Shown here in pieces: positions 7,731 through 15,538 of a stretch of 64,000 bases of DNA. The notes under the pieces are model-generated. The model had not been told where the DNA came from, searched no databases, and saw only the letters and a list, made by a program, of their open reading frames with translations. Origin of the DNA: Ferrimonas kyonanensis DSM 18153 (lineage in GTDB: Bacteria; Pseudomonadota; Gammaproteobacteria; Enterobacterales; Shewanellaceae); the NCBI RefSeq assembly GCF_000425405.1, contig NZ_KE384367.1, positions 80,749-144,748 of the forward strand. Direction: 5' to 3'. Within the stretch, counting starts at the first letter, position 1; each line of letters opens with the position of its first letter. Made by a program: the position numbers and the translations under genes.

Positions 7731-9254
7731 ATGACCACCGATACCACCAAGCGAACAACGCTGAAAGCCCTGGGGGCGTTGTCTCTGGGCGCCACTCTGC
7801 CTTTTACCAGCCAGGCAGCCAGCTGCAGCGCCACTGACTCCACTCGCTGGGATGCCAGCTACGACATCATCTGCGTCGGCTCCGGCTTTACCGGACTGGC
7901 GGCCGCCATCGAAGCCAAGCGCCGCGGCGCCCAATCGGTATTGGTCATCGAGAAAATGCCATATTGCGGTGGCAACGGCGTGATCAATGCCGGCCAGGCC
8001 TGTTTCGCTAACACCCCGCTGCAAAACAAACTTGGCATCGAAGACTCCGCCGAGCTGATGGTCAGTGACCAGTTAAAAGCCGGCCGGGGCATCGCCGACC
8101 GGGCCCTGCTGGAGCACAATGCCAAGCTGGGTCCATATGCATTTCAGATGACTAAGGAATGCGGTGCCGTGTACCTGGACTTCTGCCAGCAACCAGGGGG
8201 CCACTCGGCACCACGAAGCCATCAGGTGGTTGAGCGTTCCGGAGCAGGCATTATTCGGCCCATGCTGGCCGAATGTGAAAAACAGGGCATCATCGTTAAA
8301 ACCCGAGTCAAATTTGACGACCTGGTTTTCAACGAGCAAGGCCGGGTCAGTGGCATTCGAGTGATGGAAGGCCACTATCATGACCGCCCAGGTCTTGGCA
8401 AACCCGCCACTCTGCAAGCCACCAAGGGGGTGGTCATGGCCACCGGCGGCTTCACTCAGAACATCCGTCTGCGCATGGCTCAGGATCCAACGCTCACCAA
8501 AGAGGTGGTCAGCACCAACGCTCCGGGTGCAACCGGTGATGGCCTGATCGCCATGATGAAAGGCGGCGCCAATCCGGTGCACCTGGCCCACATTCAATCC
8601 GGCCCCTGGGCATCACCGGATGAAGGCGGCTTCGGCTACGCCCCCAACTACGCCATTTTCAACTTCCCCCACTCCATCGCCATCGATCTGATGACCGGTC
8701 GACGCTTCATGAGCGAACTGGCAGATCGGAAGACTCGCGCCGACGCCGAGTTGCAACGAAGGGATGCCGACGGCAATCCACTGCCGGCCATTTTGCTGAC
8801 CGCCAAAGCCCACTCCAGCCAGAATCAACACAGCCTGGACAACGTACTGGAAGCCAAAGTGGGCTGGGAGTTTGACTCTTTGGAAGCCGTCGCCAGCCAC
8901 TTCAACATTCCACTGGCACCTTTGAAAGCCCAGGTAAAGGAGTGGAACGACTACGTCACCCAAGGTAAGGATGCCCAGTTTGGCAAGCCGATGAACCTGA
9001 CCCAGGGCAAGCAGATGTCCGCGCCCTACAGCGTCATCCGTCTGTGGCCCAAGGTGCATTACTGCATGGGCGGTGTGCAGATCAACACCAAGGCCGAGGT
9101 GATTGCCGCGGCCACCGGCGCGCCGATCCCTGGCCTGTACGCCGGCGGCGAAGTGGCTGGTGGGGTTCACGGCGTCAGCCGCCTCGGCGGTTGCTCCATT
9201 CCCGATTGTCTGGCCATGGGCATCACCGCCGCCCGCTCCATTATGAAAGCATGA
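7731..9254 (+). CDS. secreted FAD-dependent enoate reductase (fumarate/urocanate reductase-like flavoprotein)
   Basis: The ATG at 7731 is chosen because GGGAG lies nine bases upstream and it gives a signal sequence (KRTTLKALGALSLG, a KR variant of the Tat motif, then SQAAS); longer in-frame starts lack this. About 507 residues. The FAD dinucleotide fold is DIICVGSGFTGLAAAIEA, and the C-terminal GLYAGGEVAGGVHG is the second FAD motif. Compared from memory with Shewanella FccA, the proton-donor Arg (R333 in ELADRKT), the His in KVHYCMGG (H443) and the Arg in SRLGG (R484) are kept. The substrate-binding His of the IQAHPT segment is Gly (IQSGPW, G291). It therefore probably reduces an alpha,beta-unsaturated acid other than fumarate, taking electrons from the tetraheme cytochrome encoded eight bases downstream. 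Confidence 0.85.
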   Translation: MTTDTTKRTTLKALGALSLGATLPFTSQAASCSATDSTRWDASYDIICVGSGFTGLAAAIEAKRRGAQSVLVIEKMPYCGGNGVINAGQACFANTPLQNKLGIEDSAELMVSDQLKAGRGIADRALLEHNAKLGPYAFQMTKECGAVYLDFCQQPGGHSAPRSHQVVERSGAGIIRPMLAECEKQGIIVKTRVKFDDLVFNEQGRVSGIRVMEGHYHDRPGLGKPATLQATKGVVMATGGFTQNIRLRMAQDPTLTKEVVSTNAPGATGDGLIAMMKGGANPVHLAHIQSGPWASPDEGGFGYAPNYAIFNFPHSIAIDLMTGRRFMSELADRKTRADAELQRRDADGNPLPAILLTAKAHSSQNQHSLDNVLEAKVGWEFDSLEAVASHFNIPLAPLKAQVKEWNDYVTQGKDAQFGKPMNLTQGKQMSAPYSVIRLWPKVHYCMGGVQINTKAEVIAAATGAPIPGLYAGGEVAGGVHGVSRLGGCSIPDCLAMGITAARSIMKA

Positions 9255-9262
9255 GGTTATCC

Positions 9263-9637
9263 ATGAACCGTTCCATTGTTGTTACTGCCGCCCTGGCCCT
9301 ATCGCTGGCCGCTGGCGTCCATGCCGGTACTCTGACCAAAGCCGGCGCCAAGCAGGGCCGAAGCTACCACTTGAGCAACTACGAGATGGGCTGCAAGACC
9401 TGCCATGACCGGGGAATGCGCAAGCCGCCCTCCGATAGCCTATGTCAGGACTGTCACGATCTGGAGGAGTTGATAAACCAAACTTCCAACCATGAAAAAC
9501 CGTGGAAGAACCCGCACAACAATATGCATTACGGCAAAAAAGTCCCTTGCATCGAATGTCACGGTGAACATCAACCTAAACAGCCGCTGTGCAGCAATTG
9601 TCACAACTTTGAGTTTAACAATTTCAAAGAAAATTAA
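9263..9637 (+). CDS. periplasmic tetraheme cytochrome c, electron donor to the flavoprotein
   Basis: 124 residues with a signal peptide (MNRSIVVTAALALSLAAGVHAG) and four CXXCH haem-binding motifs: CKTCH, CQDCH, CIECH and CSNCH. This matches the N-terminal haem domain of flavocytochrome c fumarate reductases, here as a separate polypeptide. Start at ATG 9263 has TGAGG six bases upstream; an ATG at 9251 overlapping the flavoprotein stop is less likely. Gene order and eight-base spacing indicate co-translation with the flavoprotein. Electrons would come from a membrane quinol dehydrogenase of the CymA type, not present in this window. Confidence 0.93.
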   Translation: MNRSIVVTAALALSLAAGVHAGTLTKAGAKQGRSYHLSNYEMGCKTCHDRGMRKPPSDSLCQDCHDLEELINQTSNHEKPWKNPHNNMHYGKKVPCIECHGEHQPKQPLCSNCHNFEFNNFKEN

Positions 9638-9658
9638 TCTCGATATATCTTTATTTAC

Positions 9659-9680
9659 GGCCCCATTAAGGGGCCTTTTT
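9659..9680 (+). terminator. rho-independent terminator after the cytochrome gene
   Basis: Stem GGCCCC (9659-9664) / GGGGCC (9670-9675), loop ATTAA, then five T. It separates the flavoprotein-cytochrome unit from the cupin gene, which therefore needs its own promoter. Confidence 0.85.
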
Positions 9681-9685
9681 ATTTG

Positions 9686-9715
9686 TTGGCAAGAGGCATT
9701 TAATTTCGTTGCCAA
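9686..9715. promoter_or_regulatory. inverted repeat upstream of the cupin gene, possible operator
   Basis: Perfect 7-bp arms TTGGCAA (9686-9692) and TTGCCAA (9709-9715) with 16 bases between. The AT-rich setting and position in a promoter region suggest a regulator site; no known consensus is assigned. Confidence 0.3.
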
Positions 9716-9735
9716 TTCTCATTTTTTCGTAGCAT

Positions 9736-9749
9736 TTGAACTGGATCAT
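9736..9749. promoter_or_regulatory. FNR/EtrA-like site candidate upstream of the cupin gene
   Basis: TTGAACTGGATCAT has the TTGAT-N4-ATCAA layout with 8 of 10 positions matching. It lies about 105 bases upstream of the cupin start, so both transcription units of this locus carry an FNR-like sequence. Confidence 0.35.
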
Positions 9750-9851
9750 GAAACTTTCTTCCTACAAAAACCACCCGTGATCCATCCCGCATTTTAGCCG
9801 CCAGCAACATTGAATAATTAAATCGAACTAATTAATCAAACAAGGAAACAG

Positions 9852-10568
9852 ATGATGAAAACAACACTCGCAATTGCAATCTCGACCCTGCTTATTGGCG
9901 CCCCGTTATCGGCGCTGGCCAAAGATCACAGTCCGGTTCCAACCCCACTGACCAGCTCCACCTATGCCCCTCAGTGGACCATTCCTGCCGAGTGTAAAGA
10001 TCCTCTGGCCGAAAAATACATTGCCGGACTGCAGTCAGGCAAGTTCACCCTGGCCAACATTAAGGCCGACGACACCATCGCCAAAGATAAGCGTAACTGG
10101 CTAACCTTCGATGACAGCGGCAAAAACGTGGTTGAATGCAAAGACGGTGACATTAAAAACTCCCCCTCCAACTACTGCTGGAAAGAGCTGTCCGACTCGC
10201 CATCGGTAATGGGCATTGTCTCCATGGGTAAAACCGACCACGCGCCCCACTTCCATCCTCAAGGCGAATGTTACTACATTGCCGATGGCAAGACCGAAAC
10301 GCTAGCTCAGAATCAGATGCAGACAATCGAAAAGGGACAGTACTTCTTCATTAATGATTACGCCATTCATAATATTCCAAATCTAAATGACGAAAAACTT
10401 ACCATCTTTTATTGGTACCCCGGCGATGCCAACTGGGGTTCATTTAAATATTACTGGAAAAGTGACGTTGAGAATCATCAGCCGGCAGAGGCCGCTTTTG
10501 ACAAAGTGGATGTGATTCGACAAGCCGCCTGGGGCTTTGGTCCATACGGTACTGAAAACCTCAAATAA
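9852..10568 (+). CDS. secreted single-domain cupin protein, DMSP-lyase-like metal site
   Basis: 238 residues; ATG 9852 or 9855, with AAGGA just upstream. A signal peptide (MMKTTLAIAISTLLIGAPLSALA) directs it to the periplasm. The C-terminal half is a cupin: motif 1 is HFHPQGECYYIADG (H133, H135, E139, Y141) and motif 2 ends at AIHNIPN (H173). The spacing H-E(+4)-Y(+6)-H(+38) equals, from memory, the DddQ DMSP lyase set H125/E129/Y131/H163. HxHx3E and a nearby Tyr are also common in unrelated cupins, so this is a hypothesis. The protein is shorter than DddY, the known periplasmic DMSP lyase (about 400 residues). Its place beside an enoate reductase system suggests it makes or processes the respiratory substrate. 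Confidence 0.6.
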   Translation: MMKTTLAIAISTLLIGAPLSALAKDHSPVPTPLTSSTYAPQWTIPAECKDPLAEKYIAGLQSGKFTLANIKADDTIAKDKRNWLTFDDSGKNVVECKDGDIKNSPSNYCWKELSDSPSVMGIVSMGKTDHAPHFHPQGECYYIADGKTETLAQNQMQTIEKGQYFFINDYAIHNIPNLNDEKLTIFYWYPGDANWGSFKYYWKSDVENHQPAEAAFDKVDVIRQAAWGFGPYGTENLK

Positions 10569-10590
10569 CTGAATTATTCTGGATAATAAA

Positions 10591-11724
10591 ATGACTGTAT
10601 TTAAATTAACCCGGTCAGCCTTAATTATTTCCCTGGCTCTGGGCTCCCTGTCTGCCACCTCCGCTCAGGCCGAGGATGGCATCAGTGTCGGCGGCGCCGT
10701 TCGGGTCAACTATGGCCTCAAGATGTACAGCGACGCCTCCAAAGACAAAGGCGGCGACCTGAACTTCGACATCCTGGCGCTGAAGTTTAATGGCCAGAAA
10801 GGCGACTGGGGCCTGGCGGCCGAATACCGCTTCAACGCCTCCACCAACTTCATCAAATACGGCTACGCCTACTACGACCTGGATCCGGAGTGGCAACTGC
10901 AATTTGGTGTGGCCAAGGTGCCGTTCGGCAACCCCGGCTTTATTTCAAACAGTTGGTGGTTTGGCCTGCCGTATTACCTGGGCTTCGAAGACGACTACGA
11001 TGTGGGGGCCAAGGCGGTCTACCGCAGCGGTGACTGGCAGACCGACATCGCCTTCTTTAAGAACGGCGAGTACAACTCCAGCAACAACAAGGCCTACACC
11101 CCAGATCTGTTCAGTGGCACGGTCAATGGCACCGATTACCATAACGAAGAGATCAACCAGATCAACCTGCGTCAGGTGTACCACTACGCCCAGGGCGATC
11201 TACTCGTTAAGGCCGGTGGCTCGGCGGAGTTTGGCCAAATCTACAACAGCAAGACCACCGATACCGGTGATCGCTACGGCATCGCTCTGCACCTGGATGC
11301 CAGCTATCAGGGCTGGAACCTGCAGATGCAGGCGATGCAATATGAATTTGATGCCGAAAACCCTGCCGGTATGGATGGCAACAAAATCGGTGTCGCCGGT
11401 GCCGGCTGGCAGTGGGAAGTGGCCTCCAAGGGGCAGATCTACTCCTTCAATGTTGCCAAGAGCTTCACCACCAGCTTTGGCAGCATCAAAGTCTACAACG
11501 ATTTTGGCCTGTTAACCCCGGATGTGGACGATGCCAGCTTCGATGACAGCTTCCAGAACGTCACCGGCATGGCCATTGCTGCCGGTCCGCTCTACATCAT
11601 GGCTGACTTTATTCAGGGTAAGAACATGACCTTCTCCACCGAGTTGGATGACCATGTCGGCCTGCCTGAAGCCGGTGACGGCTGGGATCAGCGAATCAAC
11701 CTCAACTTTGGCTACTACTTCTAA
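10591..11724 (+). CDS. outer-membrane porin
   Basis: 377 residues with a cleavable signal peptide (ending TSAQAED) and alternating amphipathic strands rich in Tyr, Trp and Gly. The final residue is Phe after NLNFGYY, the C-terminal signature of outer-membrane barrels recognised by BamA. It starts 22 bases after the cupin stop with GGA upstream, so the two genes are probably one transcript. The sequence resembles phosphate/anion-selective (OprP-like) or related 16-stranded porins but I cannot assign specificity. Context suggests it admits the substrate used by the neighbouring cupin and reductase. Confidence 0.8.
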   Translation: MTVFKLTRSALIISLALGSLSATSAQAEDGISVGGAVRVNYGLKMYSDASKDKGGDLNFDILALKFNGQKGDWGLAAEYRFNASTNFIKYGYAYYDLDPEWQLQFGVAKVPFGNPGFISNSWWFGLPYYLGFEDDYDVGAKAVYRSGDWQTDIAFFKNGEYNSSNNKAYTPDLFSGTVNGTDYHNEEINQINLRQVYHYAQGDLLVKAGGSAEFGQIYNSKTTDTGDRYGIALHLDASYQGWNLQMQAMQYEFDAENPAGMDGNKIGVAGAGWQWEVASKGQIYSFNVAKSFTTSFGSIKVYNDFGLLTPDVDDASFDDSFQNVTGMAIAAGPLYIMADFIQGKNMTFSTELDDHVGLPEAGDGWDQRINLNFGYYF

Positions 11725-11798
11725 GCCAATCCGGGCCAGGGAAGCGGCGAACATCCATCACCGCCGCTGCGTATCAACCCACAGCCTTTCCTGACCTT

Positions 11799-11825
11799 GC
11801 CAGCTCCCCGTGAGCTGGCTTTTTT
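11799..11825 (+). terminator. rho-independent terminator after the porin gene
   Basis: Stem GCCAGCTC (11799-11806) / GAGCTGGC (11812-11819), loop CCCGT, followed by six T. Ends the cupin-porin transcript. Confidence 0.9.
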
Positions 11826-11864
11826 CAGCCCTTACTCCGCCCCCTTCGCTGGCATTGCTTGCAC

Positions 11865-11895
11865 AAAAAAGCCAGCTGTCACTGACAACTGGCTT
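11865..11895 (-). terminator. terminator of the chemoreceptor gene
   Basis: On the minus strand AGCCAGTTGTCA pairs with TGACAGCTGGCT (one mismatch) and is followed by TTTTTT. It lies just past the stop of the minus-strand chemoreceptor gene. Confidence 0.8.
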
Positions 11896-11940
11896 AGTCA
11901 AAAACCGTCTAGCTATGTTTAAGACGGGTCCAACCTGCCG

Positions 11941-13578
11941 TCAGGACAGCCGGTACCGAGACACCAGTTGATGCAACTCATCGGCGTGGCTGAGGATCTG
12001 CTCTCCCACCGCCAGCGCCTGACTGGCGTTGGCTTCCACCGACTCTCCGACTTCCTTGACCCGCAACACGCTCTGGCTGATCTCCTCGCTGACCCGGCTC
12101 TGCTCCTCGGCCGCAGCCGCGATCTCCATATTCATCTGACTGATGTGACTCACTTCGCCGGTTACCTGGGTCAGCATGTCATCCACTTCCTGCGCCTGTC
12201 CGGCACAGACATCGGCATACTGCTGGCCATGACGGATAGAGGAAACCGCCTCTTCAGTCTCCTTCTGCAGACGCTCGATCATGGTCTGAATCTGCTGGGT
12301 CGACTCCTGGGTCCGGGATGCCAGAGACCGAACTTCATCGGCTACCACCGCAAATCCCCGTCCCTGCTCACCGGCCCGGGCGGCTTCGATGGCCGCGTTC
12401 AGAGCCAATAGGTTGGTCTGATCGGCGATGTTGCGAATCACATCGAGGATGGCGCCGATCTCCTGACTTTCGTGTTCCAACCGCTGCATCACCTCACCGG
12501 ACTGGCTCACGGCCCCCTGCAGTTCGATGATGTTGCGTTTGGTCTCATCTAGGCCGGCCTTACTTTGCCCCAGACGACCATTGGTCTCTGCCACATTGTC
12601 GGCTGCCACCTGAGCGCTGTTGCTGACCTGAGTCACCGACGCCACCATCTCGGTCATGGCACTGGCCATCTGGTCGGTCTGGGTATTCTGCTCATGGATC
12701 TCCGCTCCGCTGGCGCTCATCTCCTGTTTCAGAGTCTCGGACTGAGCCCCCAGGGCATTGGACACCTTGACCAGGTTCTGCACGATCACCACCAACTGTT
12801 GCTGCAGGTCACGGGCATCCTCGGCCAGTTGCCCCACCTCATCGCGTTGCTGCAGGGTCAGCGAAGCGGCAAAGTTGCCCGACGCCAGCTGCCGTAGAAA
12901 CGCACCCAGCTCCCGGGTCGGCCTGACAACCGCCGCATTGCCCACTGCCATTCCCATTGGGATGGCAATAATGATGGCCGCAATCAAGGCGATGATGCCC
13001 ACCAATAGCTGCTCTTCGGCATGCTGTTGGTTCTCGTCAATTAACCGGGTCTGATTCGCCGTCATCTCGTTCACAATCTGTTCCAACAGCGTCGACGGGG
13101 TCCGATCGATGCCACGCAGTTGCTGATCCGTAGCCACCGCGTCAAACTGGTTGTCCTTCAGGAACTGGTGCCCCTGCCGGTATTGCCGGTTCAGGCTCTG
13201 CAGTTCGGTGAGAAACGCCTGCATTTTGGGTGCTTGAGCACTTTGAAGCTGCTGCAACAGCGCCAGAGTCTCCTGGGCATGCTCAAGCACCTTGGCTTCC
13301 GCCTTCTGATACTTGCCCCAGTACTTATCCTGGTCTGCCTGGGAACCGGTTCGAATCAGCACGTTTTTCCACGCCTGTACCTGATTCTTAAACTCCACTT
13401 CAACCACCAGCACCTCTTCACGGGCACGGATGTCGTTGTGCAACATATCCTGGTAATAGCCCACCACGGACAGCTGGCTGGACAGGGCAAAGCCGGCGCC
13501 CACCAGGATCAACACAATGCCGATGAGGTTGGCAGCCACTAATTTTGTTTTGATACTCAAGTTTTGCAGATAAGTCAT
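11941..13578 (-). CDS. methyl-accepting chemotaxis protein
   Basis: 545 residues. A short cytoplasmic start and TM helix at about 13-33 are followed by a helical periplasmic sensor of about 155 residues, of four-helix-bundle type by its heptad-like pattern. TM2 is at about 190-212, then a HAMP domain ([18 protein letters not shown]) and the long signalling coiled coil. The conserved hairpin tip that binds CheA/CheW reads [18 protein letters not shown] at about residues 400-415. No C-terminal CheR-binding pentapeptide (NWETF type) is present. The ligand is unknown. It is convergent with the porin gene. Confidence 0.93.
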   Translation of the reverse strand: MTYLQNLSIKTKLVAANLIGIVLILVGAGFALSSQLSVVGYYQDMLHNDIRAREEVLVVEVEFKNQVQAWKNVLIRTGSQADQDKYWGKYQKAEAKVLEHAQETLALLQQLQSAQAPKMQAFLTELQSLNRQYRQGHQFLKDNQFDAVATDQQLRGIDRTPSTLLEQIVNEMTANQTRLIDENQQHAEEQLLVGIIALIAAIIIAIPMGMAVGNAAVVRPTRELGAFLRQLASGNFAASLTLQQRDEVGQLAEDARDLQQQLVVIVQNLVKVSNALGAQSETLKQEMSASGAEIHEQNTQTDQMASAMTEMVASVTQVSNSAQVAADNVAETNGRLGQSKAGLDETKRNIIELQGAVSQSGEVMQRLEHESQEIGAILDVIRNIADQTNLLALNAAIEAARAGEQGRGFAVVADEVRSLASRTQESTQQIQTMIERLQKETEEAVSSIRHGQQYADVCAGQAQEVDDMLTQVTGEVSHISQMNMEIAAAAEEQSRVSEEISQSVLRVKEVGESVEANASQALAVGEQILSHADELHQLVSRYRLS

Positions 13579-14035
13579 TCAGACATCCCAAAGACGGTAC
13601 CCGGACGCGGGCAAGAAGGGTCGTAGCGTACGCAGTCGCTGCTGGTGGCGACTTTCAACCCTCGAATAGTAACAAAGGGTAAATTAAGTATTTGTACTTT
13701 AATCCGTTAACCGAACTACATTTCTCTGTAGTAACAAAGAATAAGTACATTTTATAGTCGACAAAGGCACCAGAAATCTGGCCAAAACCAGTGGAATCAG
13801 CTGATTTATTTGAGTTTTAGCCCGGCGGTCGCTTTTTGAGACCATCAACAGGTACGACCTTCACAAAAAGTGATAAACATCAAATATCAGCCGTAATTAA
13901 CTAAAACCGCATTTCAATGACTACTTAAACTAAGTCATTGACCCACAAGCGCTATGAGCTTAATTTAAAGTTCCGGCCTGAAACGGATTGGTGCCGGTTA
14001 CAATTTGCCCTACGAAGTAGATGGAGTTTGCTGAT
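13579..14035. other. 457-base intergenic region between the chemoreceptor and acyltransferase genes
   Basis: No convincing gene. The region is AT-rich and must hold the promoters of two divergent genes. An 11-base direct repeat TAGTAACAAAG occurs at 13667-13677 and 13730-13740, and a small inverted repeat CTACA/TGTAG at 13717-13732. I cannot assign these to a known regulator. Confidence 0.5.
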
Positions 14036-15439
14036 ATGGCCCGCTTGTCATTGATCGATGCCTCGTTTGTCCTGTTCGAGTCTGCCCACACCCCGATGCA
14101 CGTGGGGGGGCTGTTTATGCTCGAACCCGACGACCGCAATTTCGCGACCGAGCTGTTTCAGCACTTGCTTCAATGCCATATCGCCAACCCGCCTTTTAAC
14201 CGAATCCTGAAAGTCGGTGCCGGCGGCTGGCCTTACTGGAAAACCACCTCCAGCCTCAATATTGAACAACACGTCTTTCTGCACCAGGCTCCACAGCAAG
14301 GAGACGAACTGGCACTGCAGCGCATGTTGGCTCAGCTGCACAGCCAGTTGATGGATCGGCGTAAACCGCTGTGGGAGTGCCACATTGTCGAGGGGATTAA
14401 AGGCGGCCAGGTGGCGCTTTACATCAAGATTCATCACGCCTGTGCCGATGGCATGAAGCTCAGTGCCATGGTAGACCAGTTGCTGTCCGAGGTGCCGGAT
14501 ACCAACATCAGCCCGGCCTTCTGGCAATTCAACAGCCCACGGCGAGCACGGCAGAACAACACCCTGAAACAGGCCTACGACTTTGGCAGCGCCCTGTATC
14601 ACCAAATTGTGGAACTGCCCAACCTGGCCAAGCTGACCGGCAAACTGTTTTCCCGGGCTTTCTACCCCACCATCAGTCGCATGCCAATCCCGTTCACCGC
14701 CGAAAAAACCTTTTTCAATCAGCGTCCGATCAACGACCGGGTCATCGCCCAAGGCAGCCTGCCCATCAGCTCCATCAAGCGGATCAGCAAATTCACCGGC
14801 GCCTCGGTCAATGAAGTGGTTCTGGCGGTGTGCGACGCGGCGCTGCATCAATATTTGATCGACCACAAACGTCCCAGTGACAAGCCTCTGGTGGCCATTA
14901 TGCCGGTCAATATGAAGGTGGATGCCAACGACAAGGACAACCACTTTTCTCCCGCCCTGATTGAGCTGGGTAAACGCCAGAATCAACCCACCGAACGACT
15001 GAAGGAGATCATGATCTCCAGCCGTCAGATCAAGCATGAGGCCAAAGCCTTTTCACCCACGGCATTCATGAACCTCTCGGTGGCCACCAATGCGCTGATG
15101 CTGCTGATTGGCAAGCTGAAGCTGGACAATCGACTGCCCACCATCAGCAACCTGGTGATCTCCAATGTGCCGGGCCCGCGGGAGACCCGTTACCTGTTCG
15201 GCGCGCCGATTCGCTCCATCACCCCCTACTCGGTGCTACTGCCGGATCAGAGCCTCAATATCACCTTGTTCAGCTACGATCAGATGCTGCACGTGGGCAT
15301 TACCGCCTGCGAGCGCGCTCTGGGCGACATTGAACTGCTGGTGCCCTACATCAGCAAAGCCCTGACGGCACTGGAACTGGATCTGCTGAGCGTGACTCTG
15401 GAGAAAGTGGAAGCCCAACTGGAGCAGCAGCGACACTGA
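14036..15439 (+). CDS. wax ester synthase / acyl-CoA:diacylglycerol acyltransferase (WS/DGAT) family
   Basis: 467 residues from ATG 14036, chosen over ATG 14021 because TGGAG lies about nine bases upstream. The catalytic HHxxxDG motif is HHACADG (His133, His134, Asp138, Gly139). Other family landmarks are the N-terminal LSLIDASF, RKPLWE before the catalytic motif, and SNVPGPRE towards the C-terminus. These bifunctional enzymes make wax esters or triacylglycerol from acyl-CoA, in storage lipid or related ester synthesis at the inner membrane. The gene stands alone; its physiological product here is unknown. Confidence 0.92.
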   Translation: MARLSLIDASFVLFESAHTPMHVGGLFMLEPDDRNFATELFQHLLQCHIANPPFNRILKVGAGGWPYWKTTSSLNIEQHVFLHQAPQQGDELALQRMLAQLHSQLMDRRKPLWECHIVEGIKGGQVALYIKIHHACADGMKLSAMVDQLLSEVPDTNISPAFWQFNSPRRARQNNTLKQAYDFGSALYHQIVELPNLAKLTGKLFSRAFYPTISRMPIPFTAEKTFFNQRPINDRVIAQGSLPISSIKRISKFTGASVNEVVLAVCDAALHQYLIDHKRPSDKPLVAIMPVNMKVDANDKDNHFSPALIELGKRQNQPTERLKEIMISSRQIKHEAKAFSPTAFMNLSVATNALMLLIGKLKLDNRLPTISNLVISNVPGPRETRYLFGAPIRSITPYSVLLPDQSLNITLFSYDQMLHVGITACERALGDIELLVPYISKALTALELDLLSVTLEKVEAQLEQQRH

Positions 15440-15538
15440 ACCGGCTTAGATACTCGTGCGGTTACGTTTTGATTTTGATAAATAAAATCAAATCTGGCTA
15501 CAGTACTTTTATGTCTTCAACAAGGAAGTGAGCCGCCC

